64,000 bases of DNA from the NCBI GenBank assembly GCA_026394375.1, contig JAPKYJ010000013.1, positions 128,089-192,088 on the forward strand, in the 5' to 3' direction. Both the position numbers and the translations under genes were made by a program. Positions 53,031 through 62,355 of this stretch are shown here, piece by piece. Under the pieces are notes generated by a model, which was given only the letters and a program-made list of their open reading frames with translations, searched no databases and had not been told where the DNA came from. The stretch comes from Methanomassiliicoccales archaeon. GTDB taxonomy: Archaea > Thermoplasmatota > Thermoplasmata > Methanomassiliicoccales > UBA472. Positions within the stretch are counted from its first letter, which is position 1. Each line of letters opens with the position of its first letter.

Positions 53031-55308
53031 GAAAAATGACGATTTCCTCAAACGGCTCCGGGAGACCTTTCGCGTTGAGGCGAACGAGCATATGAGCGCT
53101 ATCAGCTCAGGGCTTTTCGAACTGGAGAAAATTCCTGATGAGGGTAGGCGCACGGAGGTCATAGAGACCATCTTTCGCGAGGTGCACAGTCTCAAGGGTG
53201 CGGCCCGTTCCGTGAACCTCAGGGACATCGAGGTCATCTGCCAGCCCATGGAGGGAGCATTCGCCGCGCTGAAACGAGGGGAGTTATCCCTAGTGCCGGC
53301 GCATTTGGACCTTTTCCATAAGGTCGTGGATTACCTGGCGCAGCTTGTCACCTCCATGGATACGGGATCGACCCCGCAGGACCGATTGAGCGACAAGGAT
53401 CTGGTCAGGCAACTTGTTGACATATCAAAAGAGAGCGGATTAGGTAGCGGACCGGAAACGTCCGGAGCCACTGCAAAAGTGCCGCCCGTGGAGGTTTTAC
53501 CCAAAACTCCGCAAGAGGCAACGACCTCATCCCGACTGTTAGAGGCGAAGCCAAGCACTGCGGACACCGTGAGGATACCCATTTCCGGGCTGAACCCCCT
53601 CCTGCTCCAGGCCGAGGAGATGATTCTGGTCAAGATGACTCTAGACCAGCGGACCGTGGAATTGAGGGATATCAACCAAACAATGGCCAAATGGAAGGTA
53701 GAATCGGCGAAATGGAAGAACACACAGTCCGAACCAGAAATGCAAGAGAGGGGCGGCTTGCATGAGTGGAACGGGGAATACCTGAGTCTGCTCCTGGACC
53801 GGATATCCGCTTTGACTAAGGCTTTTGAACAGGATCAGCGAGTTCTAGGCCAGATGGTCGACGATCATTTGGAAGCGACGAAGAAGGTCCTAATGCTCCC
53901 GGTCATGTCCATGATGGAATTGTTTCCTAGGCTAGTCCGCGATTTGTCGCGCGACCAGGGCAAGGAGACAGAATTGGTAATTCGCGGTGCAGAGATTGCG
54001 ATTGATAAACGGATACTAGACGAGCTTAAAGATCCGCTCGTCCATCTCGTGCGCAACTGTATCGACCACGGTATAAAAAATCCAAATGAACGATCGCGCC
54101 TGAATAAACCGCCCCGTGGAACGATCACAATAAGTTTCAGTGTGAAGGACAGCCACCAGATCGAGATGCTAGTATCCGATGATGGCGAAGGCATCGATGT
54201 TGAACAGGTGCGGGCGGCGGCGATCAGGTCTGGAATGATTTCGAAAGAGGCTGCCGGCAAACTCAGTTTTAGGGAGACCATCGAGCTCGTATTTCAATCG
54301 GGAATCACCACTAGTTCCATTATTACGGACCTTTCAGGGCGCGGCTTAGGGTTGGCTATCGTGCGCGAGAAAGTAGAAAAGCTCGGAGGAACCGTATCTA
54401 TGGACACTGAAAGTGGCACTGGTACGACATTCCACCTTCTTCTGCCGCTTTCCCTCACGACGTTCAGAGGCGTCCTTGTGCGTGTGAATGAAGATTTATT
54501 AGTGTTGCCCACCATGAATATTGAACGCGTCCTCCGGGTAAACAAGGAGGAGATCGGGACGGTGGAAAACCGGGAGACGGTCCGGCTGAATGAGACGGTA
54601 CTCTCGGTTGTGAAGCTGGTCGACGTGCTGCAATTGCCTATCCACAAGGACAATCATGAAGCTTCCGGCAACGCAAGCCCGACCGTTTTGAAGGTCACAC
54701 TGATCATCCTCTTGTACGGCGGAAAGCGCATCGCCTTCCAGGTAGATGAGGTACTGGGCGAACACCAAATCCTCGTGAAGAGTTTGGGAAGACAACTCAG
54801 CCGCGTGCGCAACATAACCGGCGCTACTGTCCTAGGCAATGGCAAGGTTATCCCCGTGCTCAATGTTCCCGACCTGATGAGAGCGGCAGTGCTCCCGGCC
54901 ACGATGACCAGGATAGAGGCTGCGGTGGAAAAGGAACCAGTACGAAAAAGAAGAATCCTTGTTGTGGAAGATTCGATCACGACGCGCATGCTTATCAAAA
55001 ACATCCTAGAAATGGCTGGTTATAGCGTAATGACAGCCGTGGATGGCGTGGACGGCTTCACCCAAGCTCGCAGCGGAGAATTCGATATGATAGTATCTGA
55101 TATAGACATGCCCCGGATGAACGGCTTCGAGCTTACCCACAAGATTCGGGACGATAAGAAAATGGGTGAGTTGCCGGTGGTGCTGGTGACAGCTCTCGAA
55201 TCTCGCGAGGACCGCGAGCGTGGTATCGAGGTCGGTGCCTCCGCATACATCGTCAAGAGCAACTTCGACCAGAGCAATTTGCTGGAAGTGGTACGCAAAC
55301 TTATTTGA
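53023..55308 (+). CDS. cheA: Hybrid CheA histidine kinase with C-terminal receiver (WspE-like)
   Basis: 761 residues. HPt domain with [13 protein letters not shown] and phospho-His55; linker to about 180; dimerisation helices; ATPase domain with [16 protein letters not shown] (N box), VSDDGEGID and [14 protein letters not shown]; CheW-like regulatory domain (about 485-625); then a receiver domain (about 640-761) with Asp693 in [12 protein letters not shown]2, the CheY-docking domain, is not evident. Fused CheA-receiver kinases occur in Wsp and pilus-type systems, where the receiver acts as a phosphate sink or relay. Confidence 0.92.
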   Translation: MTEKNDDFLKRLRETFRVEANEHMSAISSGLFELEKIPDEGRRTEVIETIFREVHSLKGAARSVNLRDIEVICQPMEGAFAALKRGELSLVPAHLDLFHKVVDYLAQLVTSMDTGSTPQDRLSDKDLVRQLVDISKESGLGSGPETSGATAKVPPVEVLPKTPQEATTSSRLLEAKPSTADTVRIPISGLNPLLLQAEEMILVKMTLDQRTVELRDINQTMAKWKVESAKWKNTQSEPEMQERGGLHEWNGEYLSLLLDRISALTKAFEQDQRVLGQMVDDHLEATKKVLMLPVMSMMELFPRLVRDLSRDQGKETELVIRGAEIAIDKRILDELKDPLVHLVRNCIDHGIKNPNERSRLNKPPRGTITISFSVKDSHQIEMLVSDDGEGIDVEQVRAAAIRSGMISKEAAGKLSFRETIELVFQSGITTSSIITDLSGRGLGLAIVREKVEKLGGTVSMDTESGTGTTFHLLLPLSLTTFRGVLVRVNEDLLVLPTMNIERVLRVNKEEIGTVENRETVRLNETVLSVVKLVDVLQLPIHKDNHEASGNASPTVLKVTLIILLYGGKRIAFQVDEVLGEHQILVKSLGRQLSRVRNITGATVLGNGKVIPVLNVPDLMRAAVLPATMTRIEAAVEKEPVRKRRILVVEDSITTRMLIKNILEMAGYSVMTAVDGVDGFTQARSGEFDMIVSDIDMPRMNGFELTHKIRDDKKMGELPVVLVTALESREDRERGIEVGASAYIVKSNFDQSNLLEVVRKLI

Positions 55309-55332
55309 GGATCGTCAAAAAGGAGAAAGAAG

Positions 55333-56394
55333 ATGATTAAAGTGGTCATAGTTGAAGACTCACCAGTGGCACAGGAGTACTTGATATACCTGTTCACATC
55401 CGATCCATCCGTCAAGGTTGTCGGCGTCGCCAGGAACGGTTTGGAAGCCATCGAAGTAGTCAGGCGGGAGCGTCCGGATGTCATCACAATGGATATCCAC
55501 ATGCCCATCATGGATGGTTTCGAGGCGACTCGCCGGATCATGGAGACCGTGCCAACGCCTATTGTCATAGTGAGTGCGAGCTCCGGAACCAAGGAGGTTG
55601 GCGCGACATTCAAGGCTATCGAAGCGGGGGCTCTAGCATTTGTCCGTCGTCCGCCGGGCAGCGATCACCAGGAGTTCGATGCAGCCGCTAAGGAATTAGT
55701 GCAGACCGTTAAACTGATGTCCGAGGTCAAGGTGGTAAAACGTCTTCCCCGCAGGATAACCGCGGAAAAATCGCCCCCAGTACCGTTGGCGCCTTTATCA
55801 CGGGATCTGCCAGAGATCGAATTGATCGCTATCGGCGCATCTACTGGTGGTCCTCTTGCATTACAAGAGATTCTATCGATTCTGCCGCAGGATCTGCCTG
55901 TCCCAGTCCTCATCGTCCAGCACATCGCGTCAGGGTTCAAGGAGGGTCTCGTAAGTTGGCTCACAGAGACGTCCCATTTTCCGTTGAGCATTGCGTCTCA
56001 TGGCGAGTATCTGATACCAGGTCACGGTTACATCGCACCTGACAACCATCATATGGGGGTGGGTGATGGTATGAGAATCGTCCTGAGCAATCATGCGCCA
56101 GAGAATGGTATGAGGCCGGCGGTCGCCTATCTCTTTCGCACGGTGGCGGAGGTCATGGATTCGCACGCCGCGGGCGTACTGCTGACGGGAATGGGGAAAG
56201 ATGGAGCGGAGGAATTGAAAACAATGAAGGACAGAGGTTCTGTCACCATCGCTCAGGATGAGGCAAGCTCCGTCGTGTTCGGTATGCCCGGCGAGGCAAT
56301 CAGGCTCGATGCGGCAGTCTATATTCTTCCGCCTGAAGGCATTGGGAAAATCCTCGCCACTCTGGTGAAAGGATCAAAGGGCGTGCCTCCATGA
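55333..56394 (+). CDS. cheB: Chemotaxis methylesterase CheB (WspF-like)
   Basis: 353 residues. Receiver domain with Asp54 in TMDIHMPIMDG, then the esterase domain with Ser170 in IGASTGGPLALQ, VQHIASGFKEGLVSWL and the late LLTGMGKDGAEELKTM. It removes methyl groups or deamidates receptor glutamines when phosphorylated. AGGAG precedes the ATG. Its TGA overlaps the ATG of the hybrid kinase gene. Confidence 0.93.
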   Translation: MIKVVIVEDSPVAQEYLIYLFTSDPSVKVVGVARNGLEAIEVVRRERPDVITMDIHMPIMDGFEATRRIMETVPTPIVIVSASSGTKEVGATFKAIEAGALAFVRRPPGSDHQEFDAAAKELVQTVKLMSEVKVVKRLPRRITAEKSPPVPLAPLSRDLPEIELIAIGASTGGPLALQEILSILPQDLPVPVLIVQHIASGFKEGLVSWLTETSHFPLSIASHGEYLIPGHGYIAPDNHHMGVGDGMRIVLSNHAPENGMRPAVAYLFRTVAEVMDSHAAGVLLTGMGKDGAEELKTMKDRGSVTIAQDEASSVVFGMPGEAIRLDAAVYILPPEGIGKILATLVKGSKGVPP

Positions 56395-59021
56395 ATGTAG
56401 ATGTGAACGCCGGGCAGGACAGAATTGACATTTTAATTGTCGAGGACAGTCCCACGCAGGCTGAACAACTGAAATACGTCCTTGAACAGCGACATTACAG
56501 GGTCACGGTGGCATGCGACGGCAAGCAGGCCCTCGCCATCTTGGACGACCTTATGCCGACACTGGTCATCAGCGACATCCTGATGCCAGGGATGGACGGT
56601 TATGAATTATGCAGAATGATCAAATCGGACGTGAAGACCAGAAGTATCCCGGTAATACTCCTCACAGTCCTATGCCATGCAAAGGACGTCCTCGAAGGAC
56701 TTGACTGTGGGGCGGACGGTTTCATAACCAAACCTTACAGTGAAGAATATGTCATTAGGAATGTCGAACAGGCCATTGCCAACAGGATGCTGGGTTGGGA
56801 AGATCGCACCCAAGCCAGCTTGGAGATTTCGTGGGATGGGGCGAATCGATCCATAAACGCAGACCCGCAGCGAATGCTAACCATGCTCATCTCCACCTAC
56901 GAGGCGGCGATCCAGCGGAACACCGAACTGGTCCAGACACAGAAACAGTTGAGTCTGATGAATGACCAACTTGAGGATGAAGTGGGGAAAAGGACGGTGG
57001 ATCTTCTTAAGGAGATCGCCGAACACAAGAATGCTGAAGTTGCACTGCGCGATAGCGAGAAGAGGTATCGCCTGCTGGTGGATAGTGCCACCGAAGCCAT
57101 CCTGGTGGCGCAGGATGGGATGCTGCGGCTGGTCAATCCCATGGCCGTCGCAATGACCGGCTTCTCGGAGCAAGAACTCATGTCGAAGCCTTTTCCTTCG
57201 TTCATCCATCCAGACGACCGCGCCATGGTGGTGGAGCGCCACCAGAAGCGGTTGAGGGGAGAAGCCGTCCCGGCCCGCTACGCCTTTCGGCTGCTAGCCA
57301 AGGATGGAAGCATCAAATGGGTGGAGATCGGCGCGGTCACGATCGAATGGGAAGGGCGCCCCGCTACCCTGAACTTCCTGATGGACGTCACCGAGCGCAA
57401 GCGGGCCGAGGAAGCGCTGAGCCAAGCCAAGGATGTACTGGAAGTCAGGGTCATAGAGAGGACCAGGGAGCTGAGAGAAACGAACAGCCAGCTCCAGGAA
57501 GAGAAGGAAAAGTTGGCGGTCATGCTTCGCAGCATCGGGGATGGGGTTATCGCCACCGATGAGCATGGGACCGTGGTCCTCCTCAATCGGGTGGCGGAAG
57601 AGCTGACGGGATGGAGGAACGATGACGCTCTCGGACTCTCGCTCCCCAAGGTGTTCCACATCATCAATGAATCGACCAAGGAGGAATGCCCGGATGTTGT
57701 GGAGAGGGTGGTCTCGGCCGGTGGTATCATAGGGCTTGACAATCACACCTCGCTCATCGCCAAGGATGGTCAGGTTAGGAACATCGCCGACAGTGGCGCT
57801 CCCATATGGGACATAGGCGGCCGGATCGTCGGCGTGATAATCGTATTCAGGGACGTGACAGCGCAGCGCATCTTGGAGGAAGAAGCGGAGAAGAGCCTTC
57901 GGTTGGAATCGATCGGGCTGCTGGCAGGGGGAATAGCGCATGATTTCAACAATATCCTGACGGGCGTCCTGGGGGACATCTCCCTCGCCAAGATGTATGT
58001 GAATCCCGGTGACAAGGTCCACGAGAGGCTCTCTGATGCAGAAATGACCTTAAGCCATGCGAAAGGGCTGGCGCAGCAGCTGCTCACCTTCTCCCGGGGA
58101 GGGGCACCGATCAAACGCGGGACCTCGGTCAGGTCACTGCTGAGCGATTCCGTGAACTTCGCCCTCAGCGGCTCCAACGTGCGACATGTGATCGAAATAG
58201 ACCCAGATATTTGGTCCGTGAACGTGGATCACATCCAGATGGTACAAGTGTTCAACAACATCCTGATCAACGCCAGGGAGGCCATGCCCGAGGGAGGGAT
58301 CATCCGTCTCCGGGGGAAGAACGTTACGGCTGGTCGAAGAGGAGCTCATGCGGCGCTCCCCAGCGACAAGGATTTCGTGATGATCTCCTTCATCGATAAC
58401 GGAAAGGGCATACCGAAGGCGAATTTGAGCAAGGTCTTCGACCCGTATTTCAGCACCAAGCCAGAAGGCGGCGGTCTGGGGCTCTCCATCGTCTACTCCA
58501 TCGTCAAGCGCCACGATGGCTTCATTTCAGTGGAATCCGAAGAAGGGAAGGGGGCGAAGTTCACCATCTTCCTCCCGGTCCATGAAGAGCCACTGGGGAA
58601 GGAGCTGCCCCTTCAAGTGGAGCTGCCCCCCGGTCACGGAAAGGTCCTCCTGATGGACGATCAGGAGTTCATCCTGGAGATCACGGGCGAGATTCTCACC
58701 GCCCTTGGATATCAGGTCGAGACAGCGGAGGACGGGCAGAAGGCGATCGAACTATACAAGCGCGCCAAGAAGCGCGGGGAGCCGTTCGATGTCATCATCA
58801 TGGACCTGACCATCCCCGGGGGCATGGGGGGCCAGGAGGCGATGCAAAAGATCAGAGCTCTCGATCCGAAGGTGAAGTCCATCGTCTCCAGCGGCTACTG
58901 CAACGATCCGATCATGTCCAAGCCAGAGGATTTCGGGTTCATGGGCGTGGTGAGCAAGCCCTACACCGTTCGCGAGCTGCAGGCCGAGGTCCATAGGGTG
59001 CTTCATACGGACGCATCCTGA
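56391..59021 (+). CDS. Hybrid sensor histidine kinase: REC-PAS-PAS-HisKA-HATPase-REC
   Basis: 876 residues. An N-terminal receiver (about 12-130, VISDILMPGMDGYE), a coiled linker, two PAS domains (about 215-335 and 375-505, separated by a coiled coil), HisKA with HDFNNILTG (His517), a HATPase domain with NILINAREAM, DNGKGIP and GGGLGLSI, and a second receiver (about 752-870) with MDLTIPGGMGG. The N-terminal receiver could take phosphate from CheA or its fused receiver, making this the likely output branch. No DNA-binding or cyclic-nucleotide domain is present. Last gene of the operon, coupled to cheB. Confidence 0.92.
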   Translation: MNVDVNAGQDRIDILIVEDSPTQAEQLKYVLEQRHYRVTVACDGKQALAILDDLMPTLVISDILMPGMDGYELCRMIKSDVKTRSIPVILLTVLCHAKDVLEGLDCGADGFITKPYSEEYVIRNVEQAIANRMLGWEDRTQASLEISWDGANRSINADPQRMLTMLISTYEAAIQRNTELVQTQKQLSLMNDQLEDEVGKRTVDLLKEIAEHKNAEVALRDSEKRYRLLVDSATEAILVAQDGMLRLVNPMAVAMTGFSEQELMSKPFPSFIHPDDRAMVVERHQKRLRGEAVPARYAFRLLAKDGSIKWVEIGAVTIEWEGRPATLNFLMDVTERKRAEEALSQAKDVLEVRVIERTRELRETNSQLQEEKEKLAVMLRSIGDGVIATDEHGTVVLLNRVAEELTGWRNDDALGLSLPKVFHIINESTKEECPDVVERVVSAGGIIGLDNHTSLIAKDGQVRNIADSGAPIWDIGGRIVGVIIVFRDVTAQRILEEEAEKSLRLESIGLLAGGIAHDFNNILTGVLGDISLAKMYVNPGDKVHERLSDAEMTLSHAKGLAQQLLTFSRGGAPIKRGTSVRSLLSDSVNFALSGSNVRHVIEIDPDIWSVNVDHIQMVQVFNNILINAREAMPEGGIIRLRGKNVTAGRRGAHAALPSDKDFVMISFIDNGKGIPKANLSKVFDPYFSTKPEGGGLGLSIVYSIVKRHDGFISVESEEGKGAKFTIFLPVHEEPLGKELPLQVELPPGHGKVLLMDDQEFILEITGEILTALGYQVETAEDGQKAIELYKRAKKRGEPFDVIIMDLTIPGGMGGQEAMQKIRALDPKVKSIVSSGYCNDPIMSKPEDFGFMGVVSKPYTVRELQAEVHRVLHTDAS

Positions 59022-59126
59022 TCGAGAAGGGGTGGAGCCCTCGGCGTCCCGGTTCTCCGTCCAGGGCCAGCTCAGCACGTTATGGATACTCAAGGATAGA
59101 GATCGAGTCCTAGAGTCATTCGCGAC

Positions 59127-59921
59127 CTAGGCGCCTGCCGCCTTCAACGTATCTGAGCAGTCGCATTTCTTCCTCGCTTCAGGGATCTTCGGCAGGGTGG
59201 ACGTGATGAGCTTCTGGATCTTGTCCACGTTCTCCGCCATGGTCTTGAGGATCATGGCCGTGTCCACCGGATGCTCGGTCCAGACATCGTAATCGGTGAT
59301 CATGGCCAAGGACACGTAGCACATCTCCATCTCCTTCGCCAGCTGGCATTCCGGGCACAGGGTCATGCCGATGACGTCCGCGAAAGCCCTGAACATGAGC
59401 GATTCCGCTCTGGTGGAGAACCTCGGTCCCTCGATGCAGATGTACGTTCCATCCTTGTGATGCGGGATCTTCAGTCGCTTGGCTTCCTTGACAAATATGT
59501 CCCGCAGCTCGGAGCAGAACGGATCTGCCATGGAGACGTGCACCGTCTTCGCTCCATCGTAGAACGTATAGTCGCGCTTCTTGGTGAAATCGATGAACTG
59601 GTCCGCAATGACTATCTGGCCGGGCTCGTACTCCTCCTGCAAAGAACCAACGGCGCAGGGCGAAATGACCCGCTCCACGCCGCACTGCTTCAACGCCCAT
59701 ATGTTGGCACGATAATTGACCTTATGTGGAGGGAAGACGTGCCATTTCCCGTGTCGGGGGAGCAATGCCACCATCAATCCATCTATCTCTCCGATCTGGA
59801 TATCGTCCGATGGTGCCCCATAGGGAGTGGAGAGCTTGACCGTCTCTTTGAGCTCGAACATCTCCGGGTCGTAGACCCCGGTGCCGCCGATGATCCCGAT
59901 GCGCGCCTGCGTTTTCATCAT
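59127..59921 (-). CDS. mtnP: S-methyl-5'-thioadenosine (or thioinosine) phosphorylase
   Basis: 264 residues. Purine-phosphorylase family II: IGIIGGTGVYDP, PYGAPSDDIQIGE, LLPRHGKWHVFPPHKVNYRANIWAL, VISPCAVGSLQEEYEPGQIVIADQFIDFTK (split here) and EGPRFSTRAES, then TDYDVW. It cleaves methylthioadenosine from polyamine or SAM metabolism; in some archaea the substrate is methylthioinosine and the residues I can see do not settle this. The frame opens earlier, but ATG 59921 (or the adjacent ATG 59918) has a TATA box 22-29 bases upstream, pointing to a leaderless start. Confidence 0.92.
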   Translation of the reverse strand: MMKTQARIGIIGGTGVYDPEMFELKETVKLSTPYGAPSDDIQIGEIDGLMVALLPRHGKWHVFPPHKVNYRANIWALKQCGVERVISPCAVGSLQEEYEPGQIVIADQFIDFTKKRDYTFYDGAKTVHVSMADPFCSELRDIFVKEAKRLKIPHHKDGTYICIEGPRFSTRAESLMFRAFADVIGMTLCPECQLAKEMEMCYVSLAMITDYDVWTEHPVDTAMILKTMAENVDKIQKLITSTLPKIPEARKKCDCSDTLKAAGA

Positions 59922-59942
59922 GAGTGAATCTCTCAGGAACGA

Positions 59943-59950
59943 GTTAAAAG
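59943..59950 (-). promoter_or_regulatory. TATA box of the MTA phosphorylase gene
   Basis: CTTTTAAC on the minus strand; the expected transcription start is about 59920, at the tandem ATGs. Confidence 0.5.
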
Positions 59951-60049
59951 CCTTGGTCCGCCGCTCCTCATTCATATGATTGAGATCGGAGGTCACAGGA
60001 TTAACAGGTAAGAAACTTCTCGCCTGAGCGAAGGATAGGGGGCATTAGC

Positions 60050-60058
60050 TTTATTTAA
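60050..60058 (+). promoter_or_regulatory. TATA box of the first flavin-reductase-like gene
   Basis: TTTATTTAA, 26-34 bases before ATG 60084; leaderless transcript expected. Confidence 0.6.
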
Positions 60059-60083
60059 CCACCCTCATGTTCCCTGCGGTCCG

Positions 60084-60617
60084 ATGGACGCGAAGACGGA
60101 GGTCAACCCCATCTGGGCGTGCAGGGGTTTCCCGGCGTTCCCGGTGGTCTTGGTTGCGGTCGGCAATGCCAAAGAAAAGGTCGAGTGCAACGTGATGACC
60201 GTGGTCTTGGTGCACATGTTCTCCTTCGATCCTCCTGTTATTGGAGTGGGCGTTTCTCCTTGCCGTTACACATTCGATCTGATGAACAAGCATGATGAGT
60301 TCACGGTGAACATACCCGGAAAGGAGCTGGTGGAGGAGGTCCTCTTCTGCGGCCAGAAGTGTGGTCGGGAGACGAACAAGTTCGAGGAATGTGGGTTCAC
60401 GGTCACTCCAGGCAAAGTGGTCAACGCACCCATCATCGAGGAATGCCTTGTGAACCTGGAATGCAAGAAACGCCAGGTGATCGATGCCGGCGATCACGTC
60501 TGGTTCCTAGGCGAAGTGGTGCACGGAGAATCCGTGCAAGGCGAGCTGCGGGAGCGGGCGATTCTCTACTGGGGCGGGGAGTTCCGCGTCATCGGCAACT
60601 GCATCAGGAAGCGTTAG
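60084..60617 (+). CDS. Flavin reductase-like / flavoredoxin-family protein, paralogue 1
   Basis: 177 residues. Split-barrel FMN-binding fold: PVVLVAVGNAKEKVECNVMTVV, FDPPVIGVGVSPCRYTFDLMNKHDEFTVNIPG, then CGQKCGRETNKFEECGFTVTPGKVVNAPIIEECLVNLECKK and GDHVWFLGEVV. The family binds FMN and passes electrons or reduces flavin. Partner unknown. It is followed by a similar gene 86 bases downstream. TATA box 26-34 bases upstream supports the start. Confidence 0.85.
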   Translation: MDAKTEVNPIWACRGFPAFPVVLVAVGNAKEKVECNVMTVVLVHMFSFDPPVIGVGVSPCRYTFDLMNKHDEFTVNIPGKELVEEVLFCGQKCGRETNKFEECGFTVTPGKVVNAPIIEECLVNLECKKRQVIDAGDHVWFLGEVVHGESVQGELRERAILYWGGEFRVIGNCIRKR

Positions 60618-60703
60618 TCGCTAGGAACACCCACCGTCCTATCGCTCTTAAGGGTGCTAAGGTTTTTCTACAACGCGCATCAATCTTCTTGCCGGTGGTA
60701 GAT

Positions 60704-61282
60704 ATGGCGAAAGAACCGGAAAAGATAGATCTAGACGTTTTCGATGCGATCGCACATCTCCCTCCTGCACCAGTCCTGCTGGTGGCATCGGGGGACAAGG
60801 AACAGGACTGGAACGTGACCACGGTGGGCATGTTCAACGTGTTCTCCCTCTTCCCCGTGATCGTAGGCATCGGGGTCAAAACCTCCCGCAACATCTACCG
60901 CCTCATCGCCGACTCGAAGGACTTCACGATCAACGTTCCCTCGGTGGATTTGATCAAATCGGTGGAGGTATGCGGAAAGGAATCGGGCGTGCGCAAGAAC
61001 AAGTTCAAGGAGGCTGGCCTTACGCCGATCAAGGGCAAGCGCACGAACTCGCCCATCATCAAGGAATGCTGGCTCAACATCGAATGCAAGAAGCTGACGA
61101 GCGAGAAGAAGAAGATGGAGAGCGTGGCGCACCTGGGCGAGTTCGACGTCGGAGATCACACCTGGTTCCTCGGCCAGATCGTGCACACCGAGGTCTGGAG
61201 CAATTACGATCGAGGCAAATCGTTGCTCTTCTGGGACGGCGAGTATCGCACCGCCCCCAATGTGGTGAGGGGTAAGGAATGA
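60704..61282 (+). CDS. Flavin reductase-like / flavoredoxin-family protein, paralogue 2
   Basis: 192 residues, same fold as the previous gene: PAPVLLVASGDKEQDWNVTTVGMFNVFSLFPVIVGIGVKTSRNIYRLIADSKDFTINVPS in pieces, CGKESGVRKNKFKEAGLTP and GDHTWFLGQIVHTEVW. The two are tandem paralogues with clearly diverged sequences. GGTGG precedes ATG 60704. The TGA overlaps the aminotransferase ATG (ATGA), so this copy is coupled to that enzyme. Confidence 0.85.
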   Translation: MAKEPEKIDLDVFDAIAHLPPAPVLLVASGDKEQDWNVTTVGMFNVFSLFPVIVGIGVKTSRNIYRLIADSKDFTINVPSVDLIKSVEVCGKESGVRKNKFKEAGLTPIKGKRTNSPIIKECWLNIECKKLTSEKKKMESVAHLGEFDVGDHTWFLGQIVHTEVWSNYDRGKSLLFWDGEYRTAPNVVRGKE

Positions 61283-62355
61283 GGTTCGCGCCGTTCCTGC
61301 TCGAGGACTGGCTCATCAAGTGCCGAGGGGCAGCCATAGATCTCGACCATTCCGGAGCGCCGACGCCTTTCGGGGACGGTTTCGATCCATGCATCGGTGG
61401 CGAGGCCTGGCTCGACGACCTGGAACTAGAGGAGAAGCTGGTTCGACTATTAGCCAAGCAGTACCGGGTCAAGGAGAGCAAGATCGTCCTCACGGGCGGG
61501 GCGCAGAACGCTAACTATCTTTTCCTGCAATCCTGCGCTCCTCACACCGACGCCGTGGCCATCGAAACACCGACCTATGCTCCCATGCGGGCTTCGGCAG
61601 ATGCCATGGTTTCCAAGGTGATTGAGGTCAAACGAACGAGCAAGGACCATTTCTCCTTGTCACCAGAGCAGGTCGCCAAAGCGATCAACAGGGGAGCGAA
61701 AGCGGTCCTGCTCACGAACCTGCACAACCCTTCCGCAAGAATGCTGTCCGATGAAGAGCTGAGAGCGATCCTAGAAGAGGCAGCGAGGAAGAGCGTCCCG
61801 GTGCTGTGCGATGAGATCTACCGGGAGATGTCCTATGCACGGCCTTCGAAGCCTGTCTGCAGCCTGGGCGAAAATGGCGTCTCGACCTGCGGCATGACCA
61901 AGCTCTGGGGACTGGGGGGACTCCGGATAGGTTGGCTCGTCGGACCGGAGGACATCGTGAAGAGGGTGAGGATGACCCGGCTCTACTCCGCCTATCACCT
62001 TCCGTCCCGTTCCATGGCCGTGGCCTTCCGGGCGTTGCAGGAAAAACAATGGTTCCGGGACCGGGTGCTACGCATGGCCAAACACAACCTTCCAGTGCTG
62101 GACGAATGGCTGGAGGAAGAGGAACGAGTCAAGGTGCGGAGACCGGACGGCGGTCTGATGTTCCTCGCCATGCTGCCGAAAGGTCTGAACGACGAGGAGT
62201 TCGCTCTGAGGCTCTTCAGGAAGCACAAGACAGCGGTATGCCCCGGAAGATACTTCGGCATCGGAGGGGCGATCCGAGTCACATTCTCCTGTGGAAGGTC
62301 CGACTTCCAGCAGGGCCTCAATCACATCTCGTCCACGTTGGATGCGATGCTCTAG
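61279..62355 (+). CDS. Class I/II pyridoxal-phosphate aminotransferase
   Basis: 358 residues. Motifs: TGGAQNANYLFLQSCAP, IETPTYAPMR, LTNLHNPSARMLSDEEL, LCDEIYREM, CGMTKLWGLGGLRIGW with PLP lysine 208, and a C-terminal GGAIRVTFSCG. The usual Asn-Pro-Thr-Gly loop is NPSAR. The substrate is not certain; prephenate dehydratase and aspartokinase next door suggest aromatic or aspartate-family amino acids. The start overlaps the flavin-reductase-like gene; the stop shares CTAG with the convergent pheA. Confidence 0.85.
   Translation: MRFAPFLLEDWLIKCRGAAIDLDHSGAPTPFGDGFDPCIGGEAWLDDLELEEKLVRLLAKQYRVKESKIVLTGGAQNANYLFLQSCAPHTDAVAIETPTYAPMRASADAMVSKVIEVKRTSKDHFSLSPEQVAKAINRGAKAVLLTNLHNPSARMLSDEELRAILEEAARKSVPVLCDEIYREMSYARPSKPVCSLGENGVSTCGMTKLWGLGGLRIGWLVGPEDIVKRVRMTRLYSAYHLPSRSMAVAFRALQEKQWFRDRVLRMAKHNLPVLDEWLEEEERVKVRRPDGGLMFLAMLPKGLNDEEFALRLFRKHKTAVCPGRYFGIGGAIRVTFSCGRSDFQQGLNHISSTLDAML

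Noticed and set aside
47280-59021. Chemosensory cluster as a motility chemotaxis system
   Set aside because: No cheY, cheC, cheD, cheF or archaellum genes are in the cluster, and the domain set fits alternative-function systems.
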